Origin: CAZJVD01 sp964549505
Lineage (GTDB): Bacteria; Bdellovibrionota; UBA1018; CAZJVD01
Direction of reading: 5' to 3'
Assembly (NCBI GenBank): GCA_964549505.1
Contig: CAZJVD010000012.1
Location: 1 to 64,000, forward strand
DNA: 64,000 bases
Shown: positions 15,217-25,101 of the stretch, in pieces
How the letters are laid out: every line of letters starts with the position of its first letter
Numbering within the stretch: position 1 is the first letter of the stretch
Notes under the pieces: generated by a model
Databases searched by the model: none
Seen by the model: the letters and a program-made list of their open reading frames with translations, nothing else
Told to the model about the DNA's origin: nothing
Position numbers and translations under genes: made by a program

Positions 15217-17016
15217 GTGGGGGGATTGAAAAAGGATTTTCTGCAACCCGCTTTGGGGGTCGTCTTAGGACTCTTTGGAGCGGTTTACTCTTCTCACGCC
15301 TACACGTTCACCCGAGCGGATAACGGATCGACCGTTCGGTGGCCAACCTTAGAGTCGAGCCCCAATCAAGCGATCTACCTGGCGTTCGGCGGCAACCCCA
15401 GCAACCGCTCCGGCTTAAACAGTCTGAGCGTTTATCAAATGGTCGTGCGTAGTCTTCAAGTCTGGAAAGAGGCTGCAGGCGAAACGGTCACGTTCGACTA
15501 TTGGCAAGGCGACGAAACGGAAACGTACATTCCAAATTCGGATCTCAACGGTACATCAAGTATTTACTTCACATCGGGAAAATCAGACTCCGCCGAAGCG
15601 CTTGGGAGCAATATCATCGGTCTTACGCAGATGTGGTACGAGGTCGACTCGGGCGTCTTAAAGGAAACCGATATCGCGCTCAACGACGTCAACTTTGTTT
15701 TCACAAGCAGTCCGAGTGATACGACCGGCAGTGGTTCGGGTGTCACGACGGGCAATCGTGTTTATATCGGAAACGTCATCACGCACGAGATGGGTCACGC
15801 GCTCGGTCTCTCTCACAGCGGAAGCGCGCAGTCGACGATGCTCGCAAACGAAGCGCCCGACCAGGCCCACTTGGGTTGCGACGACATCTCAGCCATTCGA
15901 AACCTTTATCCCGGCAGCAAGAACGACGGCACCGGTCGTCTGACAGGAAGAATCCTAGCGTCGCAGGGGCAAGGGTTTTTCGGTGCGCAAGTGAGCGTGA
16001 TCTCACTCGCACGAGGAGCCGTCATCAGCGCTCGGCTCACGGAGAGTGACGGTAGCTTTCAGTTCGATGCGATCGAGCCGGCACCGTATGCGGTCATGGT
16101 TGAACCCTTTTTTCCGGGCGCAAACTCGCTCTCGAATTTTTACTCACAGATTCAAACCGGTTGCGGGTCGGGAACGTTCGGCCGCTTCTTCATTCGCGAT
16201 GGATCGAGTTCGGATCTAGGGATTTTCAATGTGTCGGAAGGAAACACCGTAACGATTCCGGACACGGCGATGACTTGCTCGTCCGGTGGGGCTCAGGTCG
16301 CGGGTCCACAAGGCGGTTCAAGCGTCGGTTCAGCTCATCTGTTGGAGTTCGAATCCAACACCGCGGCCGTCGTGGATCGTGGTACTTCGTCTTCGAGCAC
16401 ACTCTACTATCGGGTGAGCGGTGTGAACGGTGAACTCCATATTCGTACATCGGGGTTCAGTCTGTACGCACCGGTCAAAACACAGCTGACATTGATGGAG
16501 TCAAACGGCGCTGTGGTAGGACAGAGCACGCAACCGTCGTATACCAGTGAATCGGGCTACAAAAACTATGACTCGCGTTTGGACGTTGCGGGTCTTGATG
16601 CGAGTTCCTACATTGTTCGTGTGCAGCTGAGTCCTAGTTCGCCAGCGCTCGTTCCTATGGGCACCTCGTCGATGGACTCGGTTCCTTACTTTGTGCTCTC
16701 CGTGAATCGTGGTCCGCAGTCTCTCGCAAAAGCGGGTGACTTGCCCGACAGTGCCAAATGCCGTTTACCGGAGTCGTTTCCCAACTATGTTTCTCCACCC
16801 GGCGGGCCTCAGCTCGACCCCGAGAAGCAAGAAGGTTACGGATTTCTCGGGTTTTGCGGAACGCTTCGCGGTCTTGGTGATGGAAACCCACCACCTCCAT
16901 CAGGGGGACAGCTTGTCGGGTGGTTTGCGCCATGGATACTTTTGCTTCTGATGGCAGCCCATCGGCGCCTGCCGCGACCACGCTTTCATCGCTACGCTAC
17001 GGGTTTGACAAGCTAG
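15217..17016 (+). CDS. Matrixin-family (M10) metalloprotease, membrane-anchored
   Basis: 599 aa from the GTG at 15217 (AAGGAAGGG upstream). Signal peptide ends near SSHA (about residue 28). The zinc site HEMGHALGLSH at 190-200 is the complete metzincin motif HExxHxxGxxH, followed by a Met-turn type TML. A carboxypeptidase-regulatory-like beta domain follows (GRLTGRIL... FQFDAIEPAPYAVMVEP), then further beta domains, and a C-terminal hydrophobic helix (WFAPWILLLLMAAH) with Arg-rich end that should anchor or sort the enzyme. Likely a cell-surface protease. Confidence 0.88.
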   Translation: MGGLKKDFLQPALGVVLGLFGAVYSSHAYTFTRADNGSTVRWPTLESSPNQAIYLAFGGNPSNRSGLNSLSVYQMVVRSLQVWKEAAGETVTFDYWQGDETETYIPNSDLNGTSSIYFTSGKSDSAEALGSNIIGLTQMWYEVDSGVLKETDIALNDVNFVFTSSPSDTTGSGSGVTTGNRVYIGNVITHEMGHALGLSHSGSAQSTMLANEAPDQAHLGCDDISAIRNLYPGSKNDGTGRLTGRILASQGQGFFGAQVSVISLARGAVISARLTESDGSFQFDAIEPAPYAVMVEPFFPGANSLSNFYSQIQTGCGSGTFGRFFIRDGSSSDLGIFNVSEGNTVTIPDTAMTCSSGGAQVAGPQGGSSVGSAHLLEFESNTAAVVDRGTSSSSTLYYRVSGVNGELHIRTSGFSLYAPVKTQLTLMESNGAVVGQSTQPSYTSESGYKNYDSRLDVAGLDASSYIVRVQLSPSSPALVPMGTSSMDSVPYFVLSVNRGPQSLAKAGDLPDSAKCRLPESFPNYVSPPGGPQLDPEKQEGYGFLGFCGTLRGLGDGNPPPPSGGQLVGWFAPWILLLLMAAHRRLPRPRFHRYATGLTS

Positions 17017-17039
17017 CCAGGTGACAGGAAACTAGGGGC

Positions 17040-17645
17040 ATGAACCCCTTACCTAACCGCTTATCTAAGACGATCCATGCTCTTGTTCCGATCATCGCAT
17101 GCCTGAGCGCATGCCTGAGCGCGTGTCTGTGCGTTTCGCCCGCGTGGGCCGTGCCAGCTCGAGCGCTGAACCCTGATACGAAGTTTGTCGCTGATTCTCA
17201 AAAGACGAACACCTATCGAACGTCGGGTGTTTTTGATGGGGGCGATGCGGCTTACAAAGAGATCGAAGTTTCGCGCATTCAGTTCGCAGGCAATATCTCG
17301 ACCGCCGGAAAGAAGCGTGGATTTGAACGCATGGTGCTTGAGGTCGATGGACGGACGGAAGGGCAGACGCTTGCTACGAAGGAGCCGCCGTATTTTCACG
17401 TTTCGCTCGAGCCCGAAATGCATCAGGTCGTTGTGACCGTCTTTGGAAAGACGGATCTGTCGTTTGACCGGGGTAAGATCACTAAAGAGTTTGGGAAGAG
17501 TACCGTGATTGGTTCAGTCGAGTTACCGCAACCTGTATTGCATGATCGCTGGAGTATGGTGCTGCATCTCAAAAAGAAAACTCGGGTTGAGGTTTTTAAA
17601 CTGACCCATCCGTCGCGCATCATTGTGGATTTGGAGGCACGATGA
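17040..17645 (+). CDS. Exported AMIN-like protein
   Basis: 201 aa. The signal peptide contains a DNA tandem duplication (GCATGCCTGAGC repeated) that gives CLSACLSACLC before the SPAWA cleavage site. The mature part alternates strands (SRIQFAGNIS, ERMVLEVDG, HVSLEPEMHQVVVTVFG) and ends with SRIIVDLEAR, typical of AMIN domains, which target proteins to peptidoglycan or secretin complexes. Its stop overlaps the next gene's start (ATGA), so the pair is coupled. Confidence 0.65.
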   Translation: MNPLPNRLSKTIHALVPIIACLSACLSACLCVSPAWAVPARALNPDTKFVADSQKTNTYRTSGVFDGGDAAYKEIEVSRIQFAGNISTAGKKRGFERMVLEVDGRTEGQTLATKEPPYFHVSLEPEMHQVVVTVFGKTDLSFDRGKITKEFGKSTVIGSVELPQPVLHDRWSMVLHLKKKTRVEVFKLTHPSRIIVDLEAR

Positions 17646-18163
17646 AGACCTTCGCCGTTTCCTTGGTCATTCTACTAGCGATCGGGACCGGGTGCTCGTC
17701 CTCGCAGAAAGTGGGTCGTCAGTCTTACGCGGAACTCAAGACGGAACAAACGTTTGAAGAGAGTTTCGAGATGGTATGGAGTGCGGTTGAAGTTGCGCTC
17801 AAAGACCACCGTGTGATTGAGCGTGACCCCGAAGAGGTCGATGTTAACGAGCTCAAAAAGTTAGACGAGCGATCACTTCGGACGGATTGGATCTATGCTC
17901 GCTCGAACGATAAGTTCGTGACTTACAAGATCAACGATCTGCCAAAAAAGAAGTATCTGCAGACCCGGTTTCGCTACAAGCTCGAAGTCGAACGTGTGAT
18001 GGGCGGTACGTTGGTGCGCGTTCTGACGGATGAGGAAGTAGAGACGCTCGATGATAAGGGCGAGGCGACTGGCTATGACGAGGTTGAAACGATCGATTCG
18101 TCGCGACCGAATCGGCTTTTGAAGGATATTAAGAACGCACTCTTGTCGGCGCCTGTACTTTAA
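17642..18163 (+). CDS. Hypothetical lipoprotein (BamC-like architecture possible)
   Basis: 173 aa. Lipoprotein signal MKTFAVSLVILLAIGTGC with lipobox G-T-G-C; Cys18 is the lipidation site. A single alpha/beta domain follows (FEESFEMVWSAVEVALKDH, RFRYKLEVERVMGGTLVRVLT). The pattern of an F-D/E-x-V-W-x-A-V helix and paired strands is seen in outer-membrane lipoproteins of the BamC/DUF3576 type, but I cannot fix a family. Coupled to the AMIN-like gene; lon follows after 81 bp. Confidence 0.7.
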   Translation: MKTFAVSLVILLAIGTGCSSSQKVGRQSYAELKTEQTFEESFEMVWSAVEVALKDHRVIERDPEEVDVNELKKLDERSLRTDWIYARSNDKFVTYKINDLPKKKYLQTRFRYKLEVERVMGGTLVRVLTDEEVETLDDKGEATGYDEVETIDSSRPNRLLKDIKNALLSAPVL

Positions 18164-18244
18164 GCGACTGAAAACAATAGCTTTTACTTCTTGGGACTCG
18201 ACAAAAACTCTTCCGTTCCCATATTGGGACGTTGAGGTCAGTCG

Positions 18245-20680
18245 ATGCAAGACACCCCTAAAACTCAATCAACAGAACCGCTAAAAACGGGAGGCGAACT
18301 TGTGCGCTCCGATCAAGTGCTGCCGCCGAACGTGTTAGTGGTTCCGATCGATTCGAATGTCGTTTTCCCGACCATGATGGCGCCTGTTACCATCAGCGAC
18401 GAAAAATCCATTGCGACCATTGAGGAAGCTATGGGTCGGCAAAAGCTGGTAGGGTTGATGCTCGTCAAGCAAGGGACGGAGCTCTATCGCGTGGGCGTTC
18501 TTGTTCGGATCCTCAAACGTCTTAAGATGCCGGACGGATCTTCAAATATTCTTGTGCACGCTTTGAAGCGTTTTCGGGTGAAGCAAGTGATCAGTCAGAA
18601 GCCGTACATTGTGGCGGAACCCGAGTACATGGATGACGTCCTTGAAAAGTCCTTAGAACTCGATGCACATGTGCGCGCCGTCATCGTCGAAGTCAAAAGA
18701 CTCTCCGAAGTGAATCCGTTTTTTACTGACGAGATGAAGCTTGCGATGCTCAACGCACCGAACTCGGGAGTTGTTGCTGACTTGGTGGCGTTCTCACTCT
18801 CGTTGCCAAAGGACGCAGCTCAAGATTTCTTGGAAACGGTTGCTGTACGTGAGCGTTTTGAGAAGCTGATTGTTTACCTGAAACGCGAACAAGATCTCGC
18901 CAACCTACAGAAAAAAATCACTGACGACGTCAACGATCGTCTGTCGCAGATGCAGCGTGAGTACTTTTTGAAGGAACAGCTTAAAGCTATCAAGAAGGAA
19001 TTGAGTAGCGAGGGCGGTGTATCCGGGAAGGCTGGTAAGAGCCAGCGTGAGCAGATCGAAGCGAAAGGAATGCCGGACGAAGTTAAAAAAATCGCGCTCG
19101 CCGAGCTCGATAAGTTCGAGACGATTCCTGATTCGTCACCTGAACATCATTTGATTCGAAACTACATCGAAGCTCTTATTCAGCTGCCCTGGAGTGAGCG
19201 AACAGAAGATCTTCTGGACCTCAAACGCGCCGCTCGCACCCTTCATGAAGATCACTTCGGTCTTGAGAAGGTCAAGGACCGCATCTTGGAGTTCCTTGCC
19301 GTCCGTAAGCGCTTGTCCACAGTCGGTGCCGCCAAAAAGAAGAAAGCAAATCCAAAGATCGGGTCGATCCTGTGTCTCGTCGGCCCTCCCGGTGTTGGAA
19401 AGACATCGATGGGACGATCGGTCGCGCGCGCGCTCGGACGGAACTTTTATCGATTCTCGTTAGGTGGGATGCGGGACGAAGCTGAGATCAAAGGTCATCG
19501 TCGTACCTATGTCGGAGCGATGCCCGGAAAAGTGATGCAGGCGATTCGTCGAGCGGGATCGCTGAACCCGGTGATCATGTTAGATGAGATTGATAAGTTG
19601 GGTGTGAGTTTTCAAGGAGACCCTGCGAGTGCATTGCTCGAGGTGCTGGATCCTGAACAGAACGCGCAGTTTTTAGATCATTACTTGGATGTTCCTTTTG
19701 ATTTGTCACAGGTGCTTTTTATCGCCACCGCCAATCAAGCCGCAACGATCCCTGCTCCGCTCCTCGACCGTATGGAGGTGATCGAACTTTCGGGCTACAC
19801 GCTCGAAGAAAAAGAGCGCATTGCAACTCGCTACGTCGTTCCAAAGATTTTGGAAACGCATGGTCTTACGCCAAAGCTTCTTAGGATCGAATCCGATGCG
19901 CTTAAGCACATCATGCTCGACTACGCTCGCGAGCCAGGACTGCGAACGTTGCAGCAGATGGTCGAAGCGATCGCACGCAAGGCGGCTCGCCAGATCGTTT
20001 CGGGGGTCGAAAAGGGAAAGCGGCCCAAGGCGATCGTTGTGAAAGCCAAGGATCTTAAGACGTGGTTAGGGCCCAAGCGCTTTTTCAACGAAGTGGCGGA
20101 GCGAACAACATCTCCAGGCGTTGTCGTTGGCTTAGCCTGGACGGCACTGGGTGGTGATATTCTTTTCGTCGAAGCCAGCGATGCTCCGGGCACAGGAGGT
20201 CTGAAGCTCACAGGGCAGATGGGTGATGTGATGACCGAGAGTGCGACGCTTGCGTTTAGTTTTGTGAAGAAGCAAGTGGCCCGCGAAAAGCAGCTGAAAG
20301 CTGATTATTTCAAAGACAAAGAGTTTCATATTCACTTGCCAGCAGGCGCGATTCCTAAGGATGGTCCGTCCGCCGGAGCCGCTATGGCAACGGCCGTCTA
20401 CTCGCTGATGACGGGTCGAAAACTCAAACCGAAACTTGCGATGACAGGCGAACTATCGCTGACAGGTAAAGTGCTACCGGTGGGTGGCATTAAGGAAAAG
20501 CTCTTGGCGGCAAAACGAGCCGGCATTCACGAAGTGTTACTGCCTCGACTGAACCGGCCTCAGTACGAAGAACTTTCGGCCGTTGTTCGCAAGGGCATTA
20601 AGACGCGCTTCGTGGATCGTCTCGACGATGTTCTGAAGGTCGCTCTGGAACCTGAGCATCGTTCGCACTATTTAAAATAA
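18245..20680 (+). CDS. lon: ATP-dependent protease La
   Basis: 811 aa, normal length for bacterial LonA. N-terminal substrate-recognition domain from about residue 25, Walker A GPPGVGKT at 380-387, Walker B-like VIMLDEIDKLG near 445, and the protease domain with catalytic Ser709 in KDGPSAGA and Lys752 in GGIKEK, 43 residues apart as in E. coli Lon. It degrades misfolded and regulatory proteins. It stands alone and converges with the next gene, overlapping its end by 9 bp. A heat-shock promoter could not be identified with confidence. Confidence 0.97.
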   Translation: MQDTPKTQSTEPLKTGGELVRSDQVLPPNVLVVPIDSNVVFPTMMAPVTISDEKSIATIEEAMGRQKLVGLMLVKQGTELYRVGVLVRILKRLKMPDGSSNILVHALKRFRVKQVISQKPYIVAEPEYMDDVLEKSLELDAHVRAVIVEVKRLSEVNPFFTDEMKLAMLNAPNSGVVADLVAFSLSLPKDAAQDFLETVAVRERFEKLIVYLKREQDLANLQKKITDDVNDRLSQMQREYFLKEQLKAIKKELSSEGGVSGKAGKSQREQIEAKGMPDEVKKIALAELDKFETIPDSSPEHHLIRNYIEALIQLPWSERTEDLLDLKRAARTLHEDHFGLEKVKDRILEFLAVRKRLSTVGAAKKKKANPKIGSILCLVGPPGVGKTSMGRSVARALGRNFYRFSLGGMRDEAEIKGHRRTYVGAMPGKVMQAIRRAGSLNPVIMLDEIDKLGVSFQGDPASALLEVLDPEQNAQFLDHYLDVPFDLSQVLFIATANQAATIPAPLLDRMEVIELSGYTLEEKERIATRYVVPKILETHGLTPKLLRIESDALKHIMLDYAREPGLRTLQQMVEAIARKAARQIVSGVEKGKRPKAIVVKAKDLKTWLGPKRFFNEVAERTTSPGVVVGLAWTALGGDILFVEASDAPGTGGLKLTGQMGDVMTESATLAFSFVKKQVAREKQLKADYFKDKEFHIHLPAGAIPKDGPSAGAAMATAVYSLMTGRKLKPKLAMTGELSLTGKVLPVGGIKEKLLAAKRAGIHEVLLPRLNRPQYEELSAVVRKGIKTRFVDRLDDVLKVALEPEHRSHYLK

Positions 20681-23605
20681 GCTTTTCAGCATTCGTTCGC
20701 ACCAACCGAAAGACGCCGTCCACGGTCGCGTTGGACGTTCAGGCGGTCGAATAACTTCGACTTCCGGAATGAGTGCTTCGAGATCACGGATCACTTGAGA
20801 TCGGGTGAGATGCGTGTCCTCAGGTATCGAATAGACCAAAGCGCTGAGTGCTCCACTCAGAGAGGGTGCCTTTTCGACAAACTGTACCGCGTGACCAGCA
20901 GCTTCCTTGCCGGTCCAAGCGAGGAACTGCCGGATCACACCGGGCGGCTGACTGCGAAGTCGGAAACAAAGGTCTCGAAAAATCTCCGTTGTCTCTCGGC
21001 GAATAATAAGTGTACCGGTTTCGTTCGGACGGAGTGTTTGCATCGATACTCTCCAGATCCGCTCAAAGTCCTCAAGGTCACTAGCAAGTCCCGGGTGCGG
21101 TGTTCCGCCGTAAGCAGCGCCGCGCACGAGCGCAGACGTTGGGAGATAGTCGCGCACGCGCAAATAAATCTCGGGGCGCAGGTTCTGAAGACCGTTGAAA
21201 CGAAAATACTCGAAGAGATCTGCCGTACTTTCGGCTTCCGCATCGGTCGGAGTGCCAACGGTAAGGCGATTGACTGCAATGGCTGCCAAGGCGGAAAGGT
21301 GTTCGTAACCACGATCAAAGTAGCGACTCTCGTCCTGGCCCCATACCGGGACGGACTCGAAAATCGTGTGAAGATCTTCGATGTTCTGAGCCTGGTTGCT
21401 GAGTGACCGACGAGCGCTGAGTTCAAACCGTATGGGGAGGCGCGCGAGCATGTGATTGGTGTACGCGGTTTTCGATTCGATACCCGTCAACATTCGTACT
21501 CCCGACTGCCAGAGTCGAAAAATGAAATCATCACGCAACCAGTGACGGTCAGAAAATGATCGTATGACGTTACGTGAAAGAATCGTGTCCACGAGACCGG
21601 ATCGATCCTCAGTACCCGTAAACAGCTTTTCGAAGAGCAGTGAGATCTGCCATGCTTCAACCACCGTGGACGTCTGCTTGATGATCGTCTCGTAGAGTTT
21701 GAGAACCCGCTCTTCCGGAAGACGCAAACCGACTGTGGCGCGTTCGTGAACGTGGGCGACCATCTGAGTCCAGAGTTGTCCGCGAAGGGATAACGATCGC
21801 GCACGCATCGTTTCAGCGAGAAGCTCGAGATCTTCCCATTCATGCGCTAAGACGAAGAGCGCGGTGGCTATCCGTTCACAATCGGCAGCGTGAGGACACT
21901 GACGAAGCAAACCGATTTGGCTAGAAAAACTCTGGTTCGTATCGATGGCACGCTGACCTTCGTAAGCGAAAACCAGCTGACGATCGATGGATCGGGCGAA
22001 GTCGACGTAACCCTTCGCTTTCAGACGGACGGCGAGCTCGTATAAACGCCGAAGTCTTCGGAAGCCGGAACTCGACAAGGACGCTCGCAGTTCGGATGCG
22101 TCGTCTTCGAGGCCTTCATCGTCGAGGCCCTTCGCAAGCACCGATTCCTCGATGTAAGGCGAGAACTGATCGGTGTACCAGCGTCGTACGAGATCGGGAT
22201 GAAGGGCTGCGATCGCCTCCGTGATTTCGAGCCTTCGGCTCACGCCACCATCTGTCGCAATTGCGTCGATCCAGTCGCCGGCTTTGTACCCGAGCTGCGT
22301 GGTTCGACGATCATCTGCGGACGTGACGGGTTTTGAAAGTAGGCGTGTCCGCGACGACTGTGCTCGAACCTGTATGTCGGTCCCGCCAAGAAACGCCGGA
22401 CTTAGTACAATTGCCGCCGGAATATCTTTGTAGTTGAATGTGACGAGTGTTTTCGACGGGACCGCAAGCGTGCGACCGACTTCCAATGCTTCGATCTGAA
22501 ACTCTTCTAAGATTCCACGAACGGCCACGGGAGCCTGTGAGTTTCCCAGCGCCTCACCAGCTGGGAAATTTTCGGCTTCAAGGAGGTTTACATGTCTTGC
22601 CAGTGCCTCGCTGGGATGCGTTGGAACAGTCTCGAGAATGCTGATGTATCCAAGTTCTTCGCCGTCTTTGTAAACACCCCACTGCGAAACATCTTCACGC
22701 AGGGAAAGTGCATACCTCCAAGGCGAGGTGCGAACACACTCGCCGGGCAGAATGGATCGAAACACGCCGTCGCCCGACTTCATCGGAGAAACCCAGAGTC
22801 CTGCAAAGCTCGGCTGTCCGGCGAACGTGTTCTCCTGAAGGCTTTGGACGAGTTTTCCTGGCAAGCGATAGGTTCGAAACTTTTTGGCCAGCAACTTTCT
22901 CCAAGCCCAAAAGACGCGACTCTTCTCTGTCTCTGGGACATCAGTCGATAGAAAGTACTCGAAAAGCGCCTCGTCGGATTCGTACAGAAGTCCTAAGCGG
23001 ACAATTGGACCACTCAGAGACTTCTTGCGCTGATAGGCGCGTTCGAGAGTCGCGTAAAAAACTTCGGGTGGCGAGTGCAATGCCGCAACGGCCTCGCTCA
23101 AATCGGGGTCAGGACCAAAGTCGTGCGCAGCGGACTGCACGTCTTCGATGAACCCGTTCGCACGAAACGTTCCCGACTCGATCGCCGCTCGAGTGGAGTT
23201 TCCCGACAAGCCTATCCGAAAGCCCTTTCGCGAAGCGTAGTGATTGAACCAAGTATCGGCCTGCTCGGGTCCTAGTTTACCGGCGAGTTTGGACAGATAG
23301 TCCATCATGCTCTCGAATTGAGGACGATCCATGCGGGGGCCAGCGGCTGCGGGGTTTTGACCCCAATCGAAAAGTCGGTCTGAGAAGTTCCCGCGGCGCT
23401 GACGCGTCTGTATCGCTTGGTAAAGATCCGTACGCACGACCGGGTCCGTGAGTCCGGTGAAGCGAAATGTTTCATAGAACTTTGGAAACAGAGGGAGCGG
23501 CGAATCAGCGGCGATCGCGCCAGAGGCCCAGTATGAGGCCCAGCCTACTACCCAGCCTATTACGATGACGAGTACGGAGGCCGCGATGAAACGTCGAACT
23601 CTCAT
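20672..23605 (-). CDS. Large unknown envelope protein
   Basis: 977 aa. One N-terminal membrane segment (RFIAASVLVIVIGWVVGWASYW) acts as a signal or anchor; the rest appears periplasmic, predominantly helical with many Arg/Glu pairs, and contains no motif I recognise. A stretch around FRANGFIEDVQSAAHDFG and later EITEAIAALHPDLVRRWY looks like helical repeats. Last gene of a coupled three-gene operon: its ATG overlaps the stop of the preceding gene (ATGA). The operon logic implies joint work with the M28 peptidase and the 499-aa protein. Confidence 0.75.
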   Translation of the reverse strand: MRVRRFIAASVLVIVIGWVVGWASYWASGAIAADSPLPLFPKFYETFRFTGLTDPVVRTDLYQAIQTRQRRGNFSDRLFDWGQNPAAAGPRMDRPQFESMMDYLSKLAGKLGPEQADTWFNHYASRKGFRIGLSGNSTRAAIESGTFRANGFIEDVQSAAHDFGPDPDLSEAVAALHSPPEVFYATLERAYQRKKSLSGPIVRLGLLYESDEALFEYFLSTDVPETEKSRVFWAWRKLLAKKFRTYRLPGKLVQSLQENTFAGQPSFAGLWVSPMKSGDGVFRSILPGECVRTSPWRYALSLREDVSQWGVYKDGEELGYISILETVPTHPSEALARHVNLLEAENFPAGEALGNSQAPVAVRGILEEFQIEALEVGRTLAVPSKTLVTFNYKDIPAAIVLSPAFLGGTDIQVRAQSSRTRLLSKPVTSADDRRTTQLGYKAGDWIDAIATDGGVSRRLEITEAIAALHPDLVRRWYTDQFSPYIEESVLAKGLDDEGLEDDASELRASLSSSGFRRLRRLYELAVRLKAKGYVDFARSIDRQLVFAYEGQRAIDTNQSFSSQIGLLRQCPHAADCERIATALFVLAHEWEDLELLAETMRARSLSLRGQLWTQMVAHVHERATVGLRLPEERVLKLYETIIKQTSTVVEAWQISLLFEKLFTGTEDRSGLVDTILSRNVIRSFSDRHWLRDDFIFRLWQSGVRMLTGIESKTAYTNHMLARLPIRFELSARRSLSNQAQNIEDLHTIFESVPVWGQDESRYFDRGYEHLSALAAIAVNRLTVGTPTDAEAESTADLFEYFRFNGLQNLRPEIYLRVRDYLPTSALVRGAAYGGTPHPGLASDLEDFERIWRVSMQTLRPNETGTLIIRRETTEIFRDLCFRLRSQPPGVIRQFLAWTGKEAAGHAVQFVEKAPSLSGALSALVYSIPEDTHLTRSQVIRDLEALIPEVEVIRPPERPTRPWTASFGWCERMLKSLF

Positions 23606-25101
23606 TCGACGATCCCAAATTCCTTAAAAATAGCGACTGCATCGGTGGGGTCGTTTCTCAAGAGAAGCGTTCGAAGAACCGTCCGGAAGTGCTGAGCGGG
23701 TAGCAATGAAAAAACCTGATTGGTGACTTCGAGATAGTCTTCGAACCGCATCGTGATCGAAAACTGCTGCTTCAAAAAGACCGCCAGTCCTTCTCGGTAA
23801 AGCCGCTCAAAATGCGGACCGTAAACATTCTGTCGAAGATCCGCCACATTGGTCGTGGTCAAGTCATCAAGTTTTTCGCGTTCCGTGGGACTGAGATACA
23901 TTCGCGGTGCGGACTCCAAAGGTGTGGCCACTTGAAACGCAGCTTTAAAGGCTTCGTGCGCGACCACAAATCCGACGCGTCCAAAAGCAACGGCCTTACC
24001 GAGCCGCGGGCTGACAACCGGTTGGCCGTAGTCGTCCGTACGAACTTCGGGAACCATCGAGATGATCTCCCGGCCCGCAGGAAATGGCTTTCCAACGTAG
24101 GACTGCTCAGGGCGCTGGATCCTTTCAATTTCGATGGAGAGCATACGGTACTGCTCTTGTCGAATGCGTCGATATGTGTCGGGGTATATCTTCTTGAGAG
24201 CCTCTGCGATCGGTTCCTCCATCAGGAGCTGCATGCCCCGCCAGCCGTGAGCCTGAGCGATGAGCTTGTAGATTTCCCGTCGAACAACAACGAAGCGGAA
24301 CCATGGTGATAAGCCGTCGATTCTGGGTGCAGAAGGCGGCTCTTCTCGCCGCTTGCGTTCCGTGCGCCAGTTCCGCCATCGACTGTGCAGACGCCGATAC
24401 CACGGTGCTTTCGCCGTCGCATTCGTCACTACATTTGCCACTGCATCTGCTGAACCGGCGACCGAAGACGGGGGACCGAAGAGGGGGCGTTCGTTTTCAG
24501 AGGGTGGCGCGAACGAGCTTTCAGCGCCGTCGAAGTCGGTGACTTGGGGAAGCGCTCCCCCGAAACGGAGTTCGAGCGCCTGCGCCGTCTGATCGCCAAA
24601 ATGCCGTGCGACGAGCGCTCGTACCCAGTCTGGAAACTTGTCCACGTAGGGCGCTTCGTGGTGGCCGATCTCTCTAAAAATCGCTTCGTCCACACTGTGC
24701 CAGTTCACACGCAACGAACGAAGTTCCGCCTGAACGCTCTCACGGAGAAGATCGTCGATGCGTGGGTCGATCTCCGACCAGAAACCGTTGAGAAGAGGGA
24801 CCGAATCATAAGCACCTGAAACCAACAGATCCATGGGGTCGACGGTCGTTTCTGGGTCGCGGTCCGTGCGGCCAGGGGCTTCACGTCTTTTCGGAATACG
24901 TCGCTCGCCAGGATCGGACGGAGCGGGTGCCGGGGTATCGGGTGTCACGGGTTCGGGTGGAGCACTGGGTGCTGGAGCAGCGGGCCCTGCCCATTCTGCT
25001 GAACCAGAAAGTAGTGAAAAACAATCGTAGGGGTCGGCCCACACGGATGTGATCAGAGTTGCTGATATCAGAAAACCTGCGCATGTCCCCCGTGCTCTCA
25101 T
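23602..25101 (-). CDS. Unknown exported protein with Pro-rich linker
   Basis: 499 aa from the ATG at 25101, which overlaps the M28 gene's stop as ATGA and starts a signal peptide (RGTCAGFLISATLITSVWA). After PYDCFSLLSG comes a long Pro/Ala-rich linker, then a helical region with HHEAPYVDKFPDWVRALV, a basic segment (SRWRNWRTERKRREE) and a C-terminal domain containing GFVVAHEAFKAAF. The VAHE sequence recalls a zincin helix but the second His of HExxH is absent. Function unknown; it is coupled on both sides. Confidence 0.72.
   Translation of the reverse strand: MRARGTCAGFLISATLITSVWADPYDCFSLLSGSAEWAGPAAPAPSAPPEPVTPDTPAPAPSDPGERRIPKRREAPGRTDRDPETTVDPMDLLVSGAYDSVPLLNGFWSEIDPRIDDLLRESVQAELRSLRVNWHSVDEAIFREIGHHEAPYVDKFPDWVRALVARHFGDQTAQALELRFGGALPQVTDFDGAESSFAPPSENERPLFGPPSSVAGSADAVANVVTNATAKAPWYRRLHSRWRNWRTERKRREEPPSAPRIDGLSPWFRFVVVRREIYKLIAQAHGWRGMQLLMEEPIAEALKKIYPDTYRRIRQEQYRMLSIEIERIQRPEQSYVGKPFPAGREIISMVPEVRTDDYGQPVVSPRLGKAVAFGRVGFVVAHEAFKAAFQVATPLESAPRMYLSPTEREKLDDLTTTNVADLRQNVYGPHFERLYREGLAVFLKQQFSITMRFEDYLEVTNQVFSLLPAQHFRTVLRTLLLRNDPTDAVAIFKEFGIVE

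Noticed and set aside
17089..17135. Short tandem repeat (GCATGCCTGAGC) in the AMIN-like protein gene
   Set aside because: It lies in the signal peptide, stays in frame and only repeats CLSA; no sign of a regulatory or phase-switch role.
20795..21406. Long open frame on the plus strand opposite the 977-aa gene
   Set aside because: It is fully nested inside a coherent coding frame with a signal/anchor and operon coupling, has poor protein-like composition and no ribosome site.
23602..25101. Zinc protease motif in the 499-aa protein (VAHEAF)
   Set aside because: The second histidine of HExxH is absent and no third ligand is evident.
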